NCBI GenBank assembly: GCA_041399065.1
Contig: JAWKTN010000006.1
Coordinates: 682,001 to 746,000 of the forward strand
DNA length: 64,000 nucleotides
From: JAGQPD01 sp020426865
GTDB lineage: Bacteria > Planctomycetota > Planctomycetia > Pirellulales > Pirellulaceae
Direction of reading: 5' to 3'
Shown here piece by piece: positions 18,661-27,287 of the stretch (position 1 is the first letter of the stretch; every line of letters begins with the position of its first letter). The position numbers and the translations under genes were made by a program. Under the pieces are notes generated by a model that saw only the letters and a list, made by a program, of their open reading frames with translations, searched no databases and had not been told where the DNA came from.

Positions 18661-19099
18661 AGGTCGCCCCGCAGAGGTCTTGCTCGTAGAAGACGATGAA
18701 AACGATGTTTTGATTACCCACGAGGGATTCGCACGTGCGAAACTCGCTGTCAATCTTCATCACGTGCCAAACGGCATGGAATGCATGAAATTCCTTCGTC
18801 GCGAACCGCCGTATGAATCCTCCCCCACGCCGGACCTTGTCTTGCTCGATCTCAATATGCCCGTCATGAATGGGCGCGAGGTACTGGCAACGATTGTTGC
18901 CGACGAGCAGCTGCGTAAATTGCCCGTGGTAGTGTTAACAACGTCTGCCGCCGATCGCGATATCCTCGACATGTATCACTTGCGTTGCAGTTCCTATATC
19001 ACAAAACCGGTCGATTTTGAGCAATTCCAACGCGTGATCCAAGAGTTTTCCAACTACTGGTTTACCGTCGTCGTGCTCCCTAAGGAACGTCCCGAATAG
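18644..19099 (+). CDS. Single-domain response regulator (Rcp1/CheY-like)
   Basis: A 151-residue protein that is only a receiver domain: LLVEDDENDVLI, phospho-acceptor Asp in LLDLNMP, TTSAADRD and KPVDFEQF. The insertion pattern and FSNYW ending match the Rcp1-like receivers that pair with phytochrome-type kinases. It overlaps the PAS kinase by 17 bases, which supports coupled translation. With no output domain it probably relays phosphate or docks onto another protein. It is the last gene of the plus-strand series and ends 14 bases from the oppositely oriented HD-GYP gene, with no visible terminator between. Confidence 0.9.
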   Translation: MPNVLEGRPAEVLLVEDDENDVLITHEGFARAKLAVNLHHVPNGMECMKFLRREPPYESSPTPDLVLLDLNMPVMNGREVLATIVADEQLRKLPVVVLTTSAADRDILDMYHLRCSSYITKPVDFEQFQRVIQEFSNYWFTVVVLPKERPE

Positions 19100-19113
19100 C
19101 TCCCATCGGCTGA

Positions 19114-20412
19114 CTAACAACCGGCGGTCACCTCGCCTCTCGGTCGTACGACACGGATCGCGGCCGCCAGGGGGTGCGCGGCGCTAAAGGAACGCAGGCG
19201 GTTGATCTTCTCCTCGGTCAGTCTTGTCTGTGCCGGAAGGAGCATCAGGCCATTTGCCGCGCGCACCTCGTGGGCCAACACCATTCCCGGCACGAGATCG
19301 TTGGCTGAAATGTCGATTTCTTGATCGAGCAACCGCAATGGTTCGTCGTTTCGTCCCAGGCATTGCTGCAAGGCATCCACCACGGTCTTGTCGAACCATG
19401 CTGGCGTGTAACGCAACAGGTGGTCCATTGCCTTTGCGGACGTTGCGTGTTCAAACTGCCTCTTGTCATTCAGCGCCTTGTCCCATGCATCAGCGACGGC
19501 CACAATTCGCGCCCCTATCGGAATCATGTCCTTCGTCAGGTTGTCCGGATATCCCGACCCATCACACCGTTCATGGTGATGACGAATGATTTGAGCGGCT
19601 GGGCCGAGATTGGGCATCTCTCGCACAATCGATTCACCGATACTCACATGCTCACGTAGCTGATCTCGTTCGTCGGGCAACATCTGTTCTACGCGTTTTT
19701 GGAGCACATGACCTGGGACGGCAATTTTTCCAATGTCATGTAGCAACGCGGCAACACGAACTTGGCGGAGGGCATCTCCATCCATCCCCAATTGATGCGA
19801 GATTTGCACGGAAAGTGACTCCACCCGTTTCGAATGGCTACCGACGACCGAACTGTGCATTTCGGTCACCCGAGCCAACGTTTCGATCGAACCCATCAGG
19901 CTCGCCTCCAAGCGTCCGCTCAGCTCTTCAATCTGTGCCGTACGCTCCGCAACGCGATTCTCGAGCGAGGCGTTCCACTGCCGTAACTCTTCGTTCTGCT
20001 GTTGCGTCAACAATTGTAATCGCCGATTCTCCGCGACCAGTGTGTACTGGTCCACGGCCTGTGCAATTGTGACCTTCAGGTCTTCGTCGTTCCATGGCTT
20101 ACCAAGGAATCGGAATACATGTCCCCGATTGATCGCGTCGACTGCGGAATCGATATCGGCATGTCCGGTGAGAATGATCCGCACCGTGTCGGGCTTCAGT
20201 TGCGACACTTGCCGTAATAGTTCCGCACCGTCCATCGCGGGCATTCGCTGATCGGAAACCACCACGGCAAAGTCCTCGGCAGCAATCAGTTGGAGGGCTT
20301 CGTCGGCTGACGTCGTGATTCGAATCTCCCACGGCTCGCGCCGCAAAGCTCGCTTGCAGGCGCTTACGACGCCGGCTTCATCGTCTACGAATAGGACAAG
20401 GGGCGCGGTCAT
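19114..20412 (-). CDS. Receiver-HD-GYP protein, probable c-di-GMP phosphodiesterase (RpfG-like)
   Basis: A 432-residue response regulator. Residues 1-120 are a receiver of the RpfG kind (FVDDEAGV, Asp in SDQRMP, LGKPWND), then a coiled coil (about 130-175), then an HD-GYP domain with LLHDIGKIAVPG and HHERCDGSGYP, the signature of c-di-GMP phosphodiesterases. A further 85 residues follow the catalytic core and are not recognised. Its ATG overlaps the stop of the HDOD gene by four bases (ATGA). It is the distal gene of the H-NOX operon, so NO-controlled c-di-GMP turnover is the natural reading; enzyme activity is inferred from intact motifs. Confidence 0.92.
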   Translation of the reverse strand: MTAPLVLFVDDEAGVVSACKRALRREPWEIRITTSADEALQLIAAEDFAVVVSDQRMPAMDGAELLRQVSQLKPDTVRIILTGHADIDSAVDAINRGHVFRFLGKPWNDEDLKVTIAQAVDQYTLVAENRRLQLLTQQQNEELRQWNASLENRVAERTAQIEELSGRLEASLMGSIETLARVTEMHSSVVGSHSKRVESLSVQISHQLGMDGDALRQVRVAALLHDIGKIAVPGHVLQKRVEQMLPDERDQLREHVSIGESIVREMPNLGPAAQIIRHHHERCDGSGYPDNLTKDMIPIGARIVAVADAWDKALNDKRQFEHATSAKAMDHLLRYTPAWFDKTVVDALQQCLGRNDEPLRLLDQEIDISANDLVPGMVLAHEVRAANGLMLLPAQTRLTEEKINRLRSFSAAHPLAAAIRVVRPRGEVTAGC

Positions 20413-21665
20413 ATCACGTGGTCCTCAACCAGGGAAACGTCGAGGGAATTCCAGATGCCCGAGCGATGGTGCACGTCGGATAGGTTTCTTTCACCGAGCC
20501 CCTGCATCACCCGCTGCTGGAGTTCCAGCACATCCAGGCACCCTTGGCGATCTCCCGCCCTTCCCCGCAACAATTCGTCCACCCAGATCGTCGGCCGACT
20601 ACTGACGATTCGATCACGATCGCAATCGTTGTCGGTAATCAAGACGTGTCCGCATCCCGCACCAGAATCGCTGATCGGGGTCCAGCCCAAGGATAGACAA
20701 ACCAAGACAATCGCCTCACGAAGCGTGCTGGATTGCAGGTCGAGCGCCACGGAAATCTCATCGGCACCAAATCGCGCGCCGGCCTTGTGATCAGCGGTGC
20801 CATTTCCGTTTGCGTAGCAGCGGCGAGCGTCGGCGGTCGGAATCGGTGCGACTTGCAACACGATCTGACGAACATGCGAATCCCCCACGAAGTCTTGCAG
20901 CAGGTTGGAAATGCGATCGACCAACACACAAACCTGGCCGCTTGCACGTGGTGCCGTCAGCCTCGCAAGGACATCAGCGAGCTCGATGATTTGCAACATT
21001 GTGTCATTGGCACTCACGGCAGGGCCACTATGGTGCCTGGCAATGACCTGGTTGAGTTGCTGCGGAAAATTCCATTTTTCTCCCAGTGCTGCACCGAGAT
21101 GGGCATGATCGACATGAAACGCATCGCGCTCAAGATCGCACAGTGGCTGTCCTTCGGAACGATGTCGTTCGAGGACCTCTTCGTAGGTATTGGACATATG
21201 GCGAACAAAGAGCAACTTGCCGATGTCGTGCAGCAATCCGGCGGTAAACGCCGCGTCGGCGTCCATTCTCGACGCGGGAAACCGCTGGGCGAGACCACGA
21301 GCGGCGACGGCCGTCTGGAGCGAATGACTCCACACATTCAGGGTGGCACACCGCCAATGTCGTTCGTCAAAGGCCAAGGAACGAAACACACCGGCACCAA
21401 GTACAATGCTGCGAACAGCATGGGTCCCCAACAAGACGACCGCTTGGGGAATCGTTGCCACTCGCCCCAACATCCCGTAAAACGACGAATTGGCAACTCG
21501 CAGAACACATGCCGCCAACGCCGGGTCCTGGCTAATCAGCTCGCCAATTACCAGCTGCGAACAATCGGGATCATCCAAATATCGCAACAAATTTACGTGT
21601 CCCGTTGGCAGTGCGGGCAACGATTCGACGATCCGCATCAGTTGGTCTAGGCGGTGGTTTCGCAT
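20409..21665 (-). CDS. HDOD domain protein
   Basis: A protein of 418 residues. An HDOD domain occupies about residues 10-210 (LPALPTGHVNLL, LVIGELISQDPALAACVLRVANS split here, then AGLLHDIGKLLF). A less conserved C-terminal region of about 200 residues is not recognised. HDOD domains are HD relatives usually without phosphohydrolase activity that act in signalling scaffolds. The ATG at 21665 is chosen because it begins right before the conserved domain; an upstream in-frame start would add 25 unconserved residues. It overlaps the receiver-PAS gene by 19 bases and the HD-GYP gene by 4. Confidence 0.85.
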   Translation of the reverse strand: MRNHRLDQLMRIVESLPALPTGHVNLLRYLDDPDCSQLVIGELISQDPALAACVLRVANSSFYGMLGRVATIPQAVVLLGTHAVRSIVLGAGVFRSLAFDERHWRCATLNVWSHSLQTAVAARGLAQRFPASRMDADAAFTAGLLHDIGKLLFVRHMSNTYEEVLERHRSEGQPLCDLERDAFHVDHAHLGAALGEKWNFPQQLNQVIARHHSGPAVSANDTMLQIIELADVLARLTAPRASGQVCVLVDRISNLLQDFVGDSHVRQIVLQVAPIPTADARRCYANGNGTADHKAGARFGADEISVALDLQSSTLREAIVLVCLSLGWTPISDSGAGCGHVLITDNDCDRDRIVSSRPTIWVDELLRGRAGDRQGCLDVLELQQRVMQGLGERNLSDVHHRSGIWNSLDVSLVEDHVI

Positions 21666-22462
21666 GCCAGTTCCTCTGCAATTACCAGGTTTCCGAGGAC
21701 TTCGCGACCGTCGGTCAAGGGGATGACCTGGACATGACATTCTTGAGAACCTATGGCGGCCAAGACACGAAATCCACTCGGGTCCTGGGGGGCCAACGAG
21801 TCGCTGAGACAGTCGACAATTGAACGAGGCAAAACCGCGGTCGCTGGCTGACCGACACAGACCGGACTGTTCACTCCGAACAGCCGTTCCCCTGCCACAT
21901 TCGTCATCGCAATGACGCCTTCGGTACAGATGCCGACCGCAGGAACGGGTATCCAGCGGAGAATATTCTGAACGATCCGCAGCACACGCGTGCGTTCTTC
22001 TACCGTTGCTGACAAGCGATCCGTCAGCGCACGCAACTCCACATTTTTCAGTGATAATTGATCAGTGAGCACTCGATGGCTATGGATCAATTCATATTGA
22101 TCCAGACAGGCCCGGATGTTCGCCTTCAATTCATCGTCGTTCCACGGCTTGGCGAGAAAACGAAACACACGCCCTTCATTGATCGCCTCGACAACCGAAG
22201 CTGCGTCGGCGAACCCGGACAGTACCACGCGAACCGTCTCGGGCCACCGACGCTGTACTTCGGCAAGAAACTCCGTGCCGGTCATCTCCGGCATTCGGTG
22301 ATCCGAAATCACCAAGTGCACAGGCTCCCGCCCCATCGCCGCCAAACCCTCTGCGGCACCGTTTGCGGTGAGCAGCTTGAAGGGCTCGCGACGCAGGAGT
22401 CGTTTCAACGACCTTAAGACGTTTTCTTCGTCATCAACGCAAAGAACGGTGCGTTCTACCAT
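21647..22462 (-). CDS. Response regulator with C-terminal PAS-like domain
   Basis: A 271-residue protein. A receiver at residues 1-125 (LCVDDEENVL, Asp in SDHRMPEMTG, SGFADAASV, LAKPWNDDEL) is closely akin to the one in the HD-GYP protein. A coiled coil (about 130-165) leads to a PAS-like region (about 165-265: RWIPVPAVGICTEGVIAMTN). There is no DNA-binding or catalytic output. The start at 22462 gives the canonical receiver beginning (MVERTVLCVDD); it is 10 bases after the kinase stop and overlaps the HDOD gene by 19. It is probably a phosphorylated adaptor within the H-NOX pathway. Confidence 0.87.
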   Translation of the reverse strand: MVERTVLCVDDEENVLRSLKRLLRREPFKLLTANGAAEGLAAMGREPVHLVISDHRMPEMTGTEFLAEVQRRWPETVRVVLSGFADAASVVEAINEGRVFRFLAKPWNDDELKANIRACLDQYELIHSHRVLTDQLSLKNVELRALTDRLSATVEERTRVLRIVQNILRWIPVPAVGICTEGVIAMTNVAGERLFGVNSPVCVGQPATAVLPRSIVDCLSDSLAPQDPSGFRVLAAIGSQECHVQVIPLTDGREVLGNLVIAEELACETTA

Positions 22463-22472
22463 GGGATGCTCA

Positions 22473-23468
22473 CTATTCTGCCGACATCGTGGGGCTAATG
22501 GGCAACTTGACGATGAATGTCGTCCCTTCACCAACCGTGCTGGAAACCTCGATGGTACCGCCATGTTTTTCGACAATTCCGTAGGACACAGAGAGTCCCA
22601 ATCCGGTTCCAGATCCGACTGGCTTGGTCGTAAAGAACGGCGTAAACAATTTGCTCAGATTCTCTTCTGGAATACCACAACCATCGTCGGAGATGGACAC
22701 GACTACGTGCGCCTCCGTGGAGGAGGTCGTGATGCGGACCGTCCCCTGTTTGTCAATCGCTTGTCCGGCATTGACCAGCAGGTTCATGAATACTTGGTTG
22801 ATTTCCCCCGGATGGCAGCGGACATGCGGAATCGCATGAAGCTGCTTGTCGACGGTACATTTGTATTTCAGTTCGTTCCACACGACCCTCAGCGTAGCTT
22901 CGATTCCATCGCGCAGGTCTACGTCCTGATCGGCTTCCTGTTCCAAGCGAACAAAACTCTTCAGGCTTTGCACGATCTCCCGAACTCGACGCAGGCCGTC
23001 CAACGACTCGTCAAGCAGCTCGCGGCAATCGCCAAGCAAATAGTCGATCTCTTCCGCTTCGCGGATCCGCGCTATTTCCTCCAATTCCTGGGACGACGCG
23101 TTGGCGTCTCCTTGAGCGACGGCCTGCACGACCCTGTCGTAACGCTGGACAAGGTCGGACAGCACATCAACATAGTCCGCGAGGGTCGAGACGTTGCTCG
23201 TCACAAAACCGATGGGATTGTTGATCTCGTGGGCAATGCCCGCGGATAGTTGGCCAACGGATGCCATTTTTTCCGACTGCACGAGCTGCAACTGTGTTTC
23301 GGCCAGAGAATCGTATTGTTTGCGTAGTTCGTCTTGTGCCTGATACAGCTCGCGAGATTTATCCTCCAGCAACTGTTCGGCCCGCTTTCGCGCCGCACGT
23401 TCCCGCCGTAGCGTGCGTGTCAAGACATCCGAATCGGCATGGATGTTACTGGCAGTTGTCATTCTCAT
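22473..23468 (-). CDS. Histidine kinase (NtrB-type, no membrane segment)
   Basis: A 331-residue soluble kinase. An N-terminal coiled coil (about 15-75) is followed by HisKA (GQLSAGIAHEINNPIGFV) and HATPase_c (NLLVNAGQAI, DDGCGI, GTGLGLSVSYGIV). It has no sensor domain of its own, so the signal should come from a partner. The preceding gene, overlapping by about 23 bases, encodes an H-NOX protein, and H-NOX/kinase pairs are known in which the haem protein controls kinase autophosphorylation. Two in-frame ATGs (23468 and 23462) are both possible starts. Confidence 0.92.
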   Translation of the reverse strand: MRMTTASNIHADSDVLTRTLRRERAARKRAEQLLEDKSRELYQAQDELRKQYDSLAETQLQLVQSEKMASVGQLSAGIAHEINNPIGFVTSNVSTLADYVDVLSDLVQRYDRVVQAVAQGDANASSQELEEIARIREAEEIDYLLGDCRELLDESLDGLRRVREIVQSLKSFVRLEQEADQDVDLRDGIEATLRVVWNELKYKCTVDKQLHAIPHVRCHPGEINQVFMNLLVNAGQAIDKQGTVRITTSSTEAHVVVSISDDGCGIPEENLSKLFTPFFTTKPVGSGTGLGLSVSYGIVEKHGGTIEVSSTVGEGTTFIVKLPISPTMSAE

Positions 23469-24021
23469 CGCCTCGCGTGCCGGGGCCCATAAAACATATT
23501 TCGATCCGACAATGGTCGTCACCTTGGTGGTAGCATTGACTTTGTTTGTAACGAAGTTGCTCGCCGAAGTACGCGGCGGCACCCTCAATCAATCCTTCGG
23601 CTAAGACACACAGCTGGCGACGCGAACGATAGACCATCACCAACTGATCGTCCGCTGGCATCTCGTACTGAAATGTCGGTAACTCGGCGTCAGGAAACAA
23701 CTTTTTGACCTCGACATGGATGATGTCGTGTACCGATAGGAGAAACTGACGTGCTACCATGCCGGGTGGGAAGAATACCGGGTACTGCTCGGCCATCTTT
23801 GGTAACATATATTTGCCGAACTCGCGAATCAGGTCCGCCGGCGCCGTTCCCGTCCTATCGGACATCGCGCCGACAAGAGCCAGCATTTCGGCGTCGGCGT
23901 AGGTATCGGCAGCGGTGTAAACGCCATCCAGATGAGCTTGCCCCAACATATCATCCCAGGCCGCGACACCAAATGTGTCTTCAACCATTTCGTTGAGGCA
24001 CGTAAATACAATACCTTTCAT
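23446..24021 (-). CDS. H-NOX (haem-nitric oxide/oxygen binding) protein
   Basis: A stand-alone 191-residue haem sensor. The start at 24021 gives the canonical opening MKGIVFTCLNEMVE. The family markers are in register with characterised H-NOX proteins: proximal haem ligand His102 (in IIHVEVKK), Pro at the LFPDAELP turn, and the YxSxR haem-propionate motif as Tyr131-Ser133-Arg135. A distal-pocket tyrosine that would favour O2 binding is not evident, so NO sensing is more likely; that needs structural alignment. The gene lies 111 bases after the HTH-receiver stop and overlaps the kinase, whose activity it probably regulates. Confidence 0.93.
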   Translation of the reverse strand: MKGIVFTCLNEMVEDTFGVAAWDDMLGQAHLDGVYTAADTYADAEMLALVGAMSDRTGTAPADLIREFGKYMLPKMAEQYPVFFPPGMVARQFLLSVHDIIHVEVKKLFPDAELPTFQYEMPADDQLVMVYRSRRQLCVLAEGLIEGAAAYFGEQLRYKQSQCYHQGDDHCRIEICFMGPGTRGDENDNCQ

Positions 24022-24132
24022 CGGGCGCCCTTTCGAAAGCACGAGATGGAAAACGGACGTCGGCGCCGTACGTATACGGTGCAGACAGACGGCTCACGCA
24101 AAAGGCGAGAATCACGCTGCGGGCATCAAGGG

Positions 24133-24744
24133 TTACGGCGATAAACTGGTGATGTTTTTCACCGCAGGCAATGCGTGACGGCTTTCCGTTAACGCCTGCA
24201 CCTTTCGGACCAGGTCGTCGTTTTCAAACGGTTTCGCCAACGCCTCGTCCGCGCCCGCGTCGATCGCCTCCTGCAGACTTTCGTCATCAAGTCCTGATAC
24301 CACCAGGATCTTCACGCGTTCTTGGCCAGGAGTCTCGCGAATAAACGCCAGTACATCCATGCCAGTCAGTCCGGGCATCTGCAAGTCCAGAGTTACCACT
24401 GCCGGACAAAATGTGGTAAGGTAAGTCCCCGCACGAAATCCATCGTTCGCAGTGGCGACTTCAAAACCGGCGCGCTCCAATACCCGCCGAATACTCCGTG
24501 CCATCCTTGGTTCGTCCTCGACAACCAGCACTCGATTCGTGTGCTGGCGGACTCCTTCCGGGACTGGCATCTCGTGGACCGATAGGAAATCAAGAAAGTC
24601 CTCGAGCTTCACTCGGTTATCTCCTCGCCCGGGTAGCTTGTAGGCTCGCAGCTCACCACGCTCGATCCACCGTAAAACCGTCCGAAAGTGGACGGCACAG
24701 TATCGAGCGATTTCGCCAGTCGTCAGTACGCGCTTGGGGTGCAT
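24133..24744 (-). CDS. HTH (excisionase/MerR-type)-receiver protein
   Basis: A 203-residue protein with the domain order reversed from most response regulators. Residues 1-60 are a helix_turn_helix_17/excisionase-like domain (LTTGEIARYCAVHFRTVLRW, then AYKLPGRGDNRVKLEDFLDFL split for length). Residues about 70-190 are a receiver (VLVVEDEPRMA, Asp in TLDLQMPGLTG, VVSGLDDE, ALAKPFENDD). It is the first gene of the minus-strand operon, with a good GAGGG Shine-Dalgarno. It may be the transcriptional output of the adjacent kinase, or an autoregulator. DNA binding is inferred from the fold. Confidence 0.88.
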   Translation of the reverse strand: MHPKRVLTTGEIARYCAVHFRTVLRWIERGELRAYKLPGRGDNRVKLEDFLDFLSVHEMPVPEGVRQHTNRVLVVEDEPRMARSIRRVLERAGFEVATANDGFRAGTYLTTFCPAVVTLDLQMPGLTGMDVLAFIRETPGQERVKILVVSGLDDESLQEAIDAGADEALAKPFENDDLVRKVQALTESRHALPAVKNITSLSP

Positions 24745-25210
24745 CGCATTCCCTCAAGTGAAAAAGACACGCGTAATCCAGAGGGGTTGAAGCCAACGGC
24801 TTGCAACCAAGAGTTGAGCCAGCAACAGCATGCCAGACTATTAAAAACATGTCATACGAGACAGATTTGTCAAATTGAACTCATCGCTTTTTTCTGAATG
24901 ACGCGTCTTTCATTGCGCCCTTGCCTTTCATTGTCAGTATGTGTGACTCTACAGCGCGACGACAAAGTGCTGGGGGACGCACCAGTTGGCAGTGCTGCAC
25001 TCCGCTCTAGCTCGGCAAGCCCACCGTGGCAGGGCCCCGTAAGCAGCAAACGGCCGACTACGACCGATCTTGAATCGGGTATGACACTCGCTTGCTGTCT
25101 TCTACTTGGATCGGAAGTGTTACTTTCCGATCACAGCGGACTATGCCCCCGACAAATCTCTTCGTGATTCCGACTTCCTGGTCGTCGGTGCGTCGCGTTG
25201 GAATGACCGT
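24745..25210. other. Intergenic region upstream of the H-NOX operon
   Basis: About 465 bases between two minus-strand genes. It must hold the operon promoter; a TTGACA-like box reads on the minus strand at 24873-24868, with A/T-rich sequence (TTTTTAAT) beyond it, but the spacing is too long for a clean sigma-70 match. A hairpin with an 8-bp perfect stem (gatcggaa/ttccgatc, 25109-25132) lies about 80 bases past the lyase stop and could mark its 3' end, though no T-tract follows. Small open frames here are not convincing. Confidence 0.4.
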
Positions 25211-27145
25211 TCAATCGCCTTCGGCAATCGATTCGCCGCCTCCCGCAACGCGAATCGCGGGACGGGGCGGCTCGGCCATGCCATCTCCCAGGTAGTAGCT
25301 GGGATAACACGGCTTGTTGTAAACAACATTTTGCCAGACGAGTCCCAGCCGGTATTGCGGGTCGTGTAACAGCGTAGGCAATCGCCGATCGGTGGGGATG
25401 GTAGTGGTATAGACGCGTAGCGACGCAGCGTCGGGGGCAACGAGGACGACTTCTTCGCGCCAATCGCCAAGCAGATCCCCGGATATCGTGGGTCCGCGAC
25501 TGAACGTCACTCCTTCAAATTCAACGATCGGTTCCATTTCCTCGCGTTGCCAATTCCATTTCGTGATCGTCGTTGGACGCGGTCCGAACCGGCGGCCGAA
25601 CCGGGCGCGTCCCAGGGACAGAAACTCCCGAAGCGGATCGCCGTCCCACCAGATGGTCCAATCGGAACCGCGCGGAGCGGGTCCGACTGTTTCGCCCATT
25701 TCGTTTCGCATTCCGCCAGGACCTCCCCATGCTTCAAAGCCGCGATAGCGAGGATCGACGTCGGCGGCAACCCCCATCGGCACATCGATCGTGGGGCTGT
25801 GGCTCCAGAGTATCTCACCGGATCGGGCATCGCGCATCGCGGCGCCAGGCGTCTGGAACAACTCGGCATGTTCCTCATTCTCCTGCACCGAAAACACCTC
25901 CAGCCCAGGACGGTCGGGATACATATCGGCGACATACATCACATCTCCGTGCCGCAGGCCGGTCGAATAGAGCCCCTTGCCGTTGTCATCGACGACCATT
26001 GCCTGGTAAATGATTTCGTCTCGACCGTCGTCATCGACATCGGCGACCGACAGCGAATGCCCACCCATGCCGGCAAACGGTGATGCGTTCTCGTACGGCG
26101 GATAACTCATCCCAGTATCAAACACCCAACGAATGGACAGGTTTCCATTTCGCCAATCCCATGCTGCCATGACAATCCGACCATACACACCACGGCACAT
26201 GACAACGCTTGGACGTTCACCATCCAAGTACGCCACACACGCCAGAAACCGGTCGCACCGATTGCCGTAGCTGTCGTTTCCGGCGTTGCCGCCAATGCCA
26301 CCCCAGCCATCGATTGAATACCGACTGGGAAGGTAGTCAGCGGTCTTAAGTGCCTGGCCGGTCCTACCATCAAAGATCGTAAAAAACTCTGGTCCGTCGA
26401 GAATCCGGCCATGCCTTCGCGATCCGTCCTGCAAGGTGCGCCAGTCCTTTCCAGGATCGCCAATAACATTTCCTTGGCCGTCTGTGGTGCCATCGGCCGT
26501 CTTGCATGCCAATTCGGCACGTCCATCGCCGTCCAGATCGTAGACCATGAACTGGGTATAATGTTCACCCTCTCGAATGTTCTTTCCCAGATCAATGCGC
26601 CAAAGGTGCGTACCGTCAAGTTTGTACGCGTCGATTATTGGAGTTCCAGTGACACCAGCCGAGCCGTTATCTCGGCCACGTGACGACTGATGGAGCACGA
26701 TTTCCAATTCACCATCGCCGTCCAGATCCCCAACCGAGCCATCACCAGGAAAATAGTCCGCGATTGGCTGGATGGGGATTTCATGGTAGTTGGCGGGCCA
26801 CACGGTTACCGCCGCACTGGCCTCGTGCTCTTGTCCACCCAGTACCGTTTTCACGACGTACGTCAGTTCCGCCTCCACTGTCGGCCGCTCGTCTACAATA
26901 TTCGTGGCACCGGACAACGGCGCATCATTAACGCGTTGCGGCACCGCATTGGGCAGTTGCCGATATACGTTAAATGCGATCTCCGGCGGGTCACTACCGA
27001 GCAATCGCCAACTGAGAAAGACACTGCCATTATTCTGGCGTACAGCAACGGGACCCCGCGAGAGTTTTTCCATGAGGCGTTGCCCGTTTGCCGTCGACAA
27101 CCAAGCCAACGACAACAGGCAACCCACTACAATCCTGGCGTACAT
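25211..27145 (-). CDS. Secreted PL11 rhamnogalacturonan lyase
   Basis: A protein of 644 residues with a signal peptide (about residues 1-21, ending STANG). It matches the YesW/YesX type of polysaccharide lyase family 11, which cleaves the rhamnose-galacturonate backbone of pectin rhamnogalacturonan I by beta-elimination. Evidence is a fibronectin-like N-terminal part followed by an eight-bladed propeller with Ca-binding loops DLDGDGELE, DLDGDGRAE and DVDDDGRDE, plus GDGSVGDLDGDG, YTQFMVYDLDGDG and GGNAGNDSYGNRCDR. Endo versus exo action cannot be told. It is divergent from the glycosidase/beta-lactamase fusion across 142 bases and may be co-regulated with it. Confidence 0.93.
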   Translation of the reverse strand: MYARIVVGCLLSLAWLSTANGQRLMEKLSRGPVAVRQNNGSVFLSWRLLGSDPPEIAFNVYRQLPNAVPQRVNDAPLSGATNIVDERPTVEAELTYVVKTVLGGQEHEASAAVTVWPANYHEIPIQPIADYFPGDGSVGDLDGDGELEIVLHQSSRGRDNGSAGVTGTPIIDAYKLDGTHLWRIDLGKNIREGEHYTQFMVYDLDGDGRAELACKTADGTTDGQGNVIGDPGKDWRTLQDGSRRHGRILDGPEFFTIFDGRTGQALKTADYLPSRYSIDGWGGIGGNAGNDSYGNRCDRFLACVAYLDGERPSVVMCRGVYGRIVMAAWDWRNGNLSIRWVFDTGMSYPPYENASPFAGMGGHSLSVADVDDDGRDEIIYQAMVVDDNGKGLYSTGLRHGDVMYVADMYPDRPGLEVFSVQENEEHAELFQTPGAAMRDARSGEILWSHSPTIDVPMGVAADVDPRYRGFEAWGGPGGMRNEMGETVGPAPRGSDWTIWWDGDPLREFLSLGRARFGRRFGPRPTTITKWNWQREEMEPIVEFEGVTFSRGPTISGDLLGDWREEVVLVAPDAASLRVYTTTIPTDRRLPTLLHDPQYRLGLVWQNVVYNKPCYPSYYLGDGMAEPPRPAIRVAGGGESIAEGD

Positions 27146-27287
27146 GACTGTGATTCCTTACTAGGCGCAAGCCCGGGAAACAAACCGAGGCGGGAAATCA
27201 GGTGGGATCAGTCTGGGGCTATCCATCACGTTACGACCACAGTATAAACAAACACAGGTAACGTCAATAGTCCGCGGGAAAGTCGCC

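Noticed and set aside
6628..19099. Canonical chemotaxis operon
   Set aside because: CheB and CheR domains exist, but no MCP, CheA, CheW or CheY-flagellar genes occur in the window.
20733..21650. Long plus-strand open frame (305 codons) opposite the HDOD gene
   Set aside because: The minus-strand frame carries clear HDOD motifs; the plus-strand product has no domain and mirrors the coding strand.
22368..23249. Plus-strand open frame (293 codons) opposite the histidine kinase
   Set aside because: It is antisense to conserved HATPase and HisKA motifs and has no features of its own.
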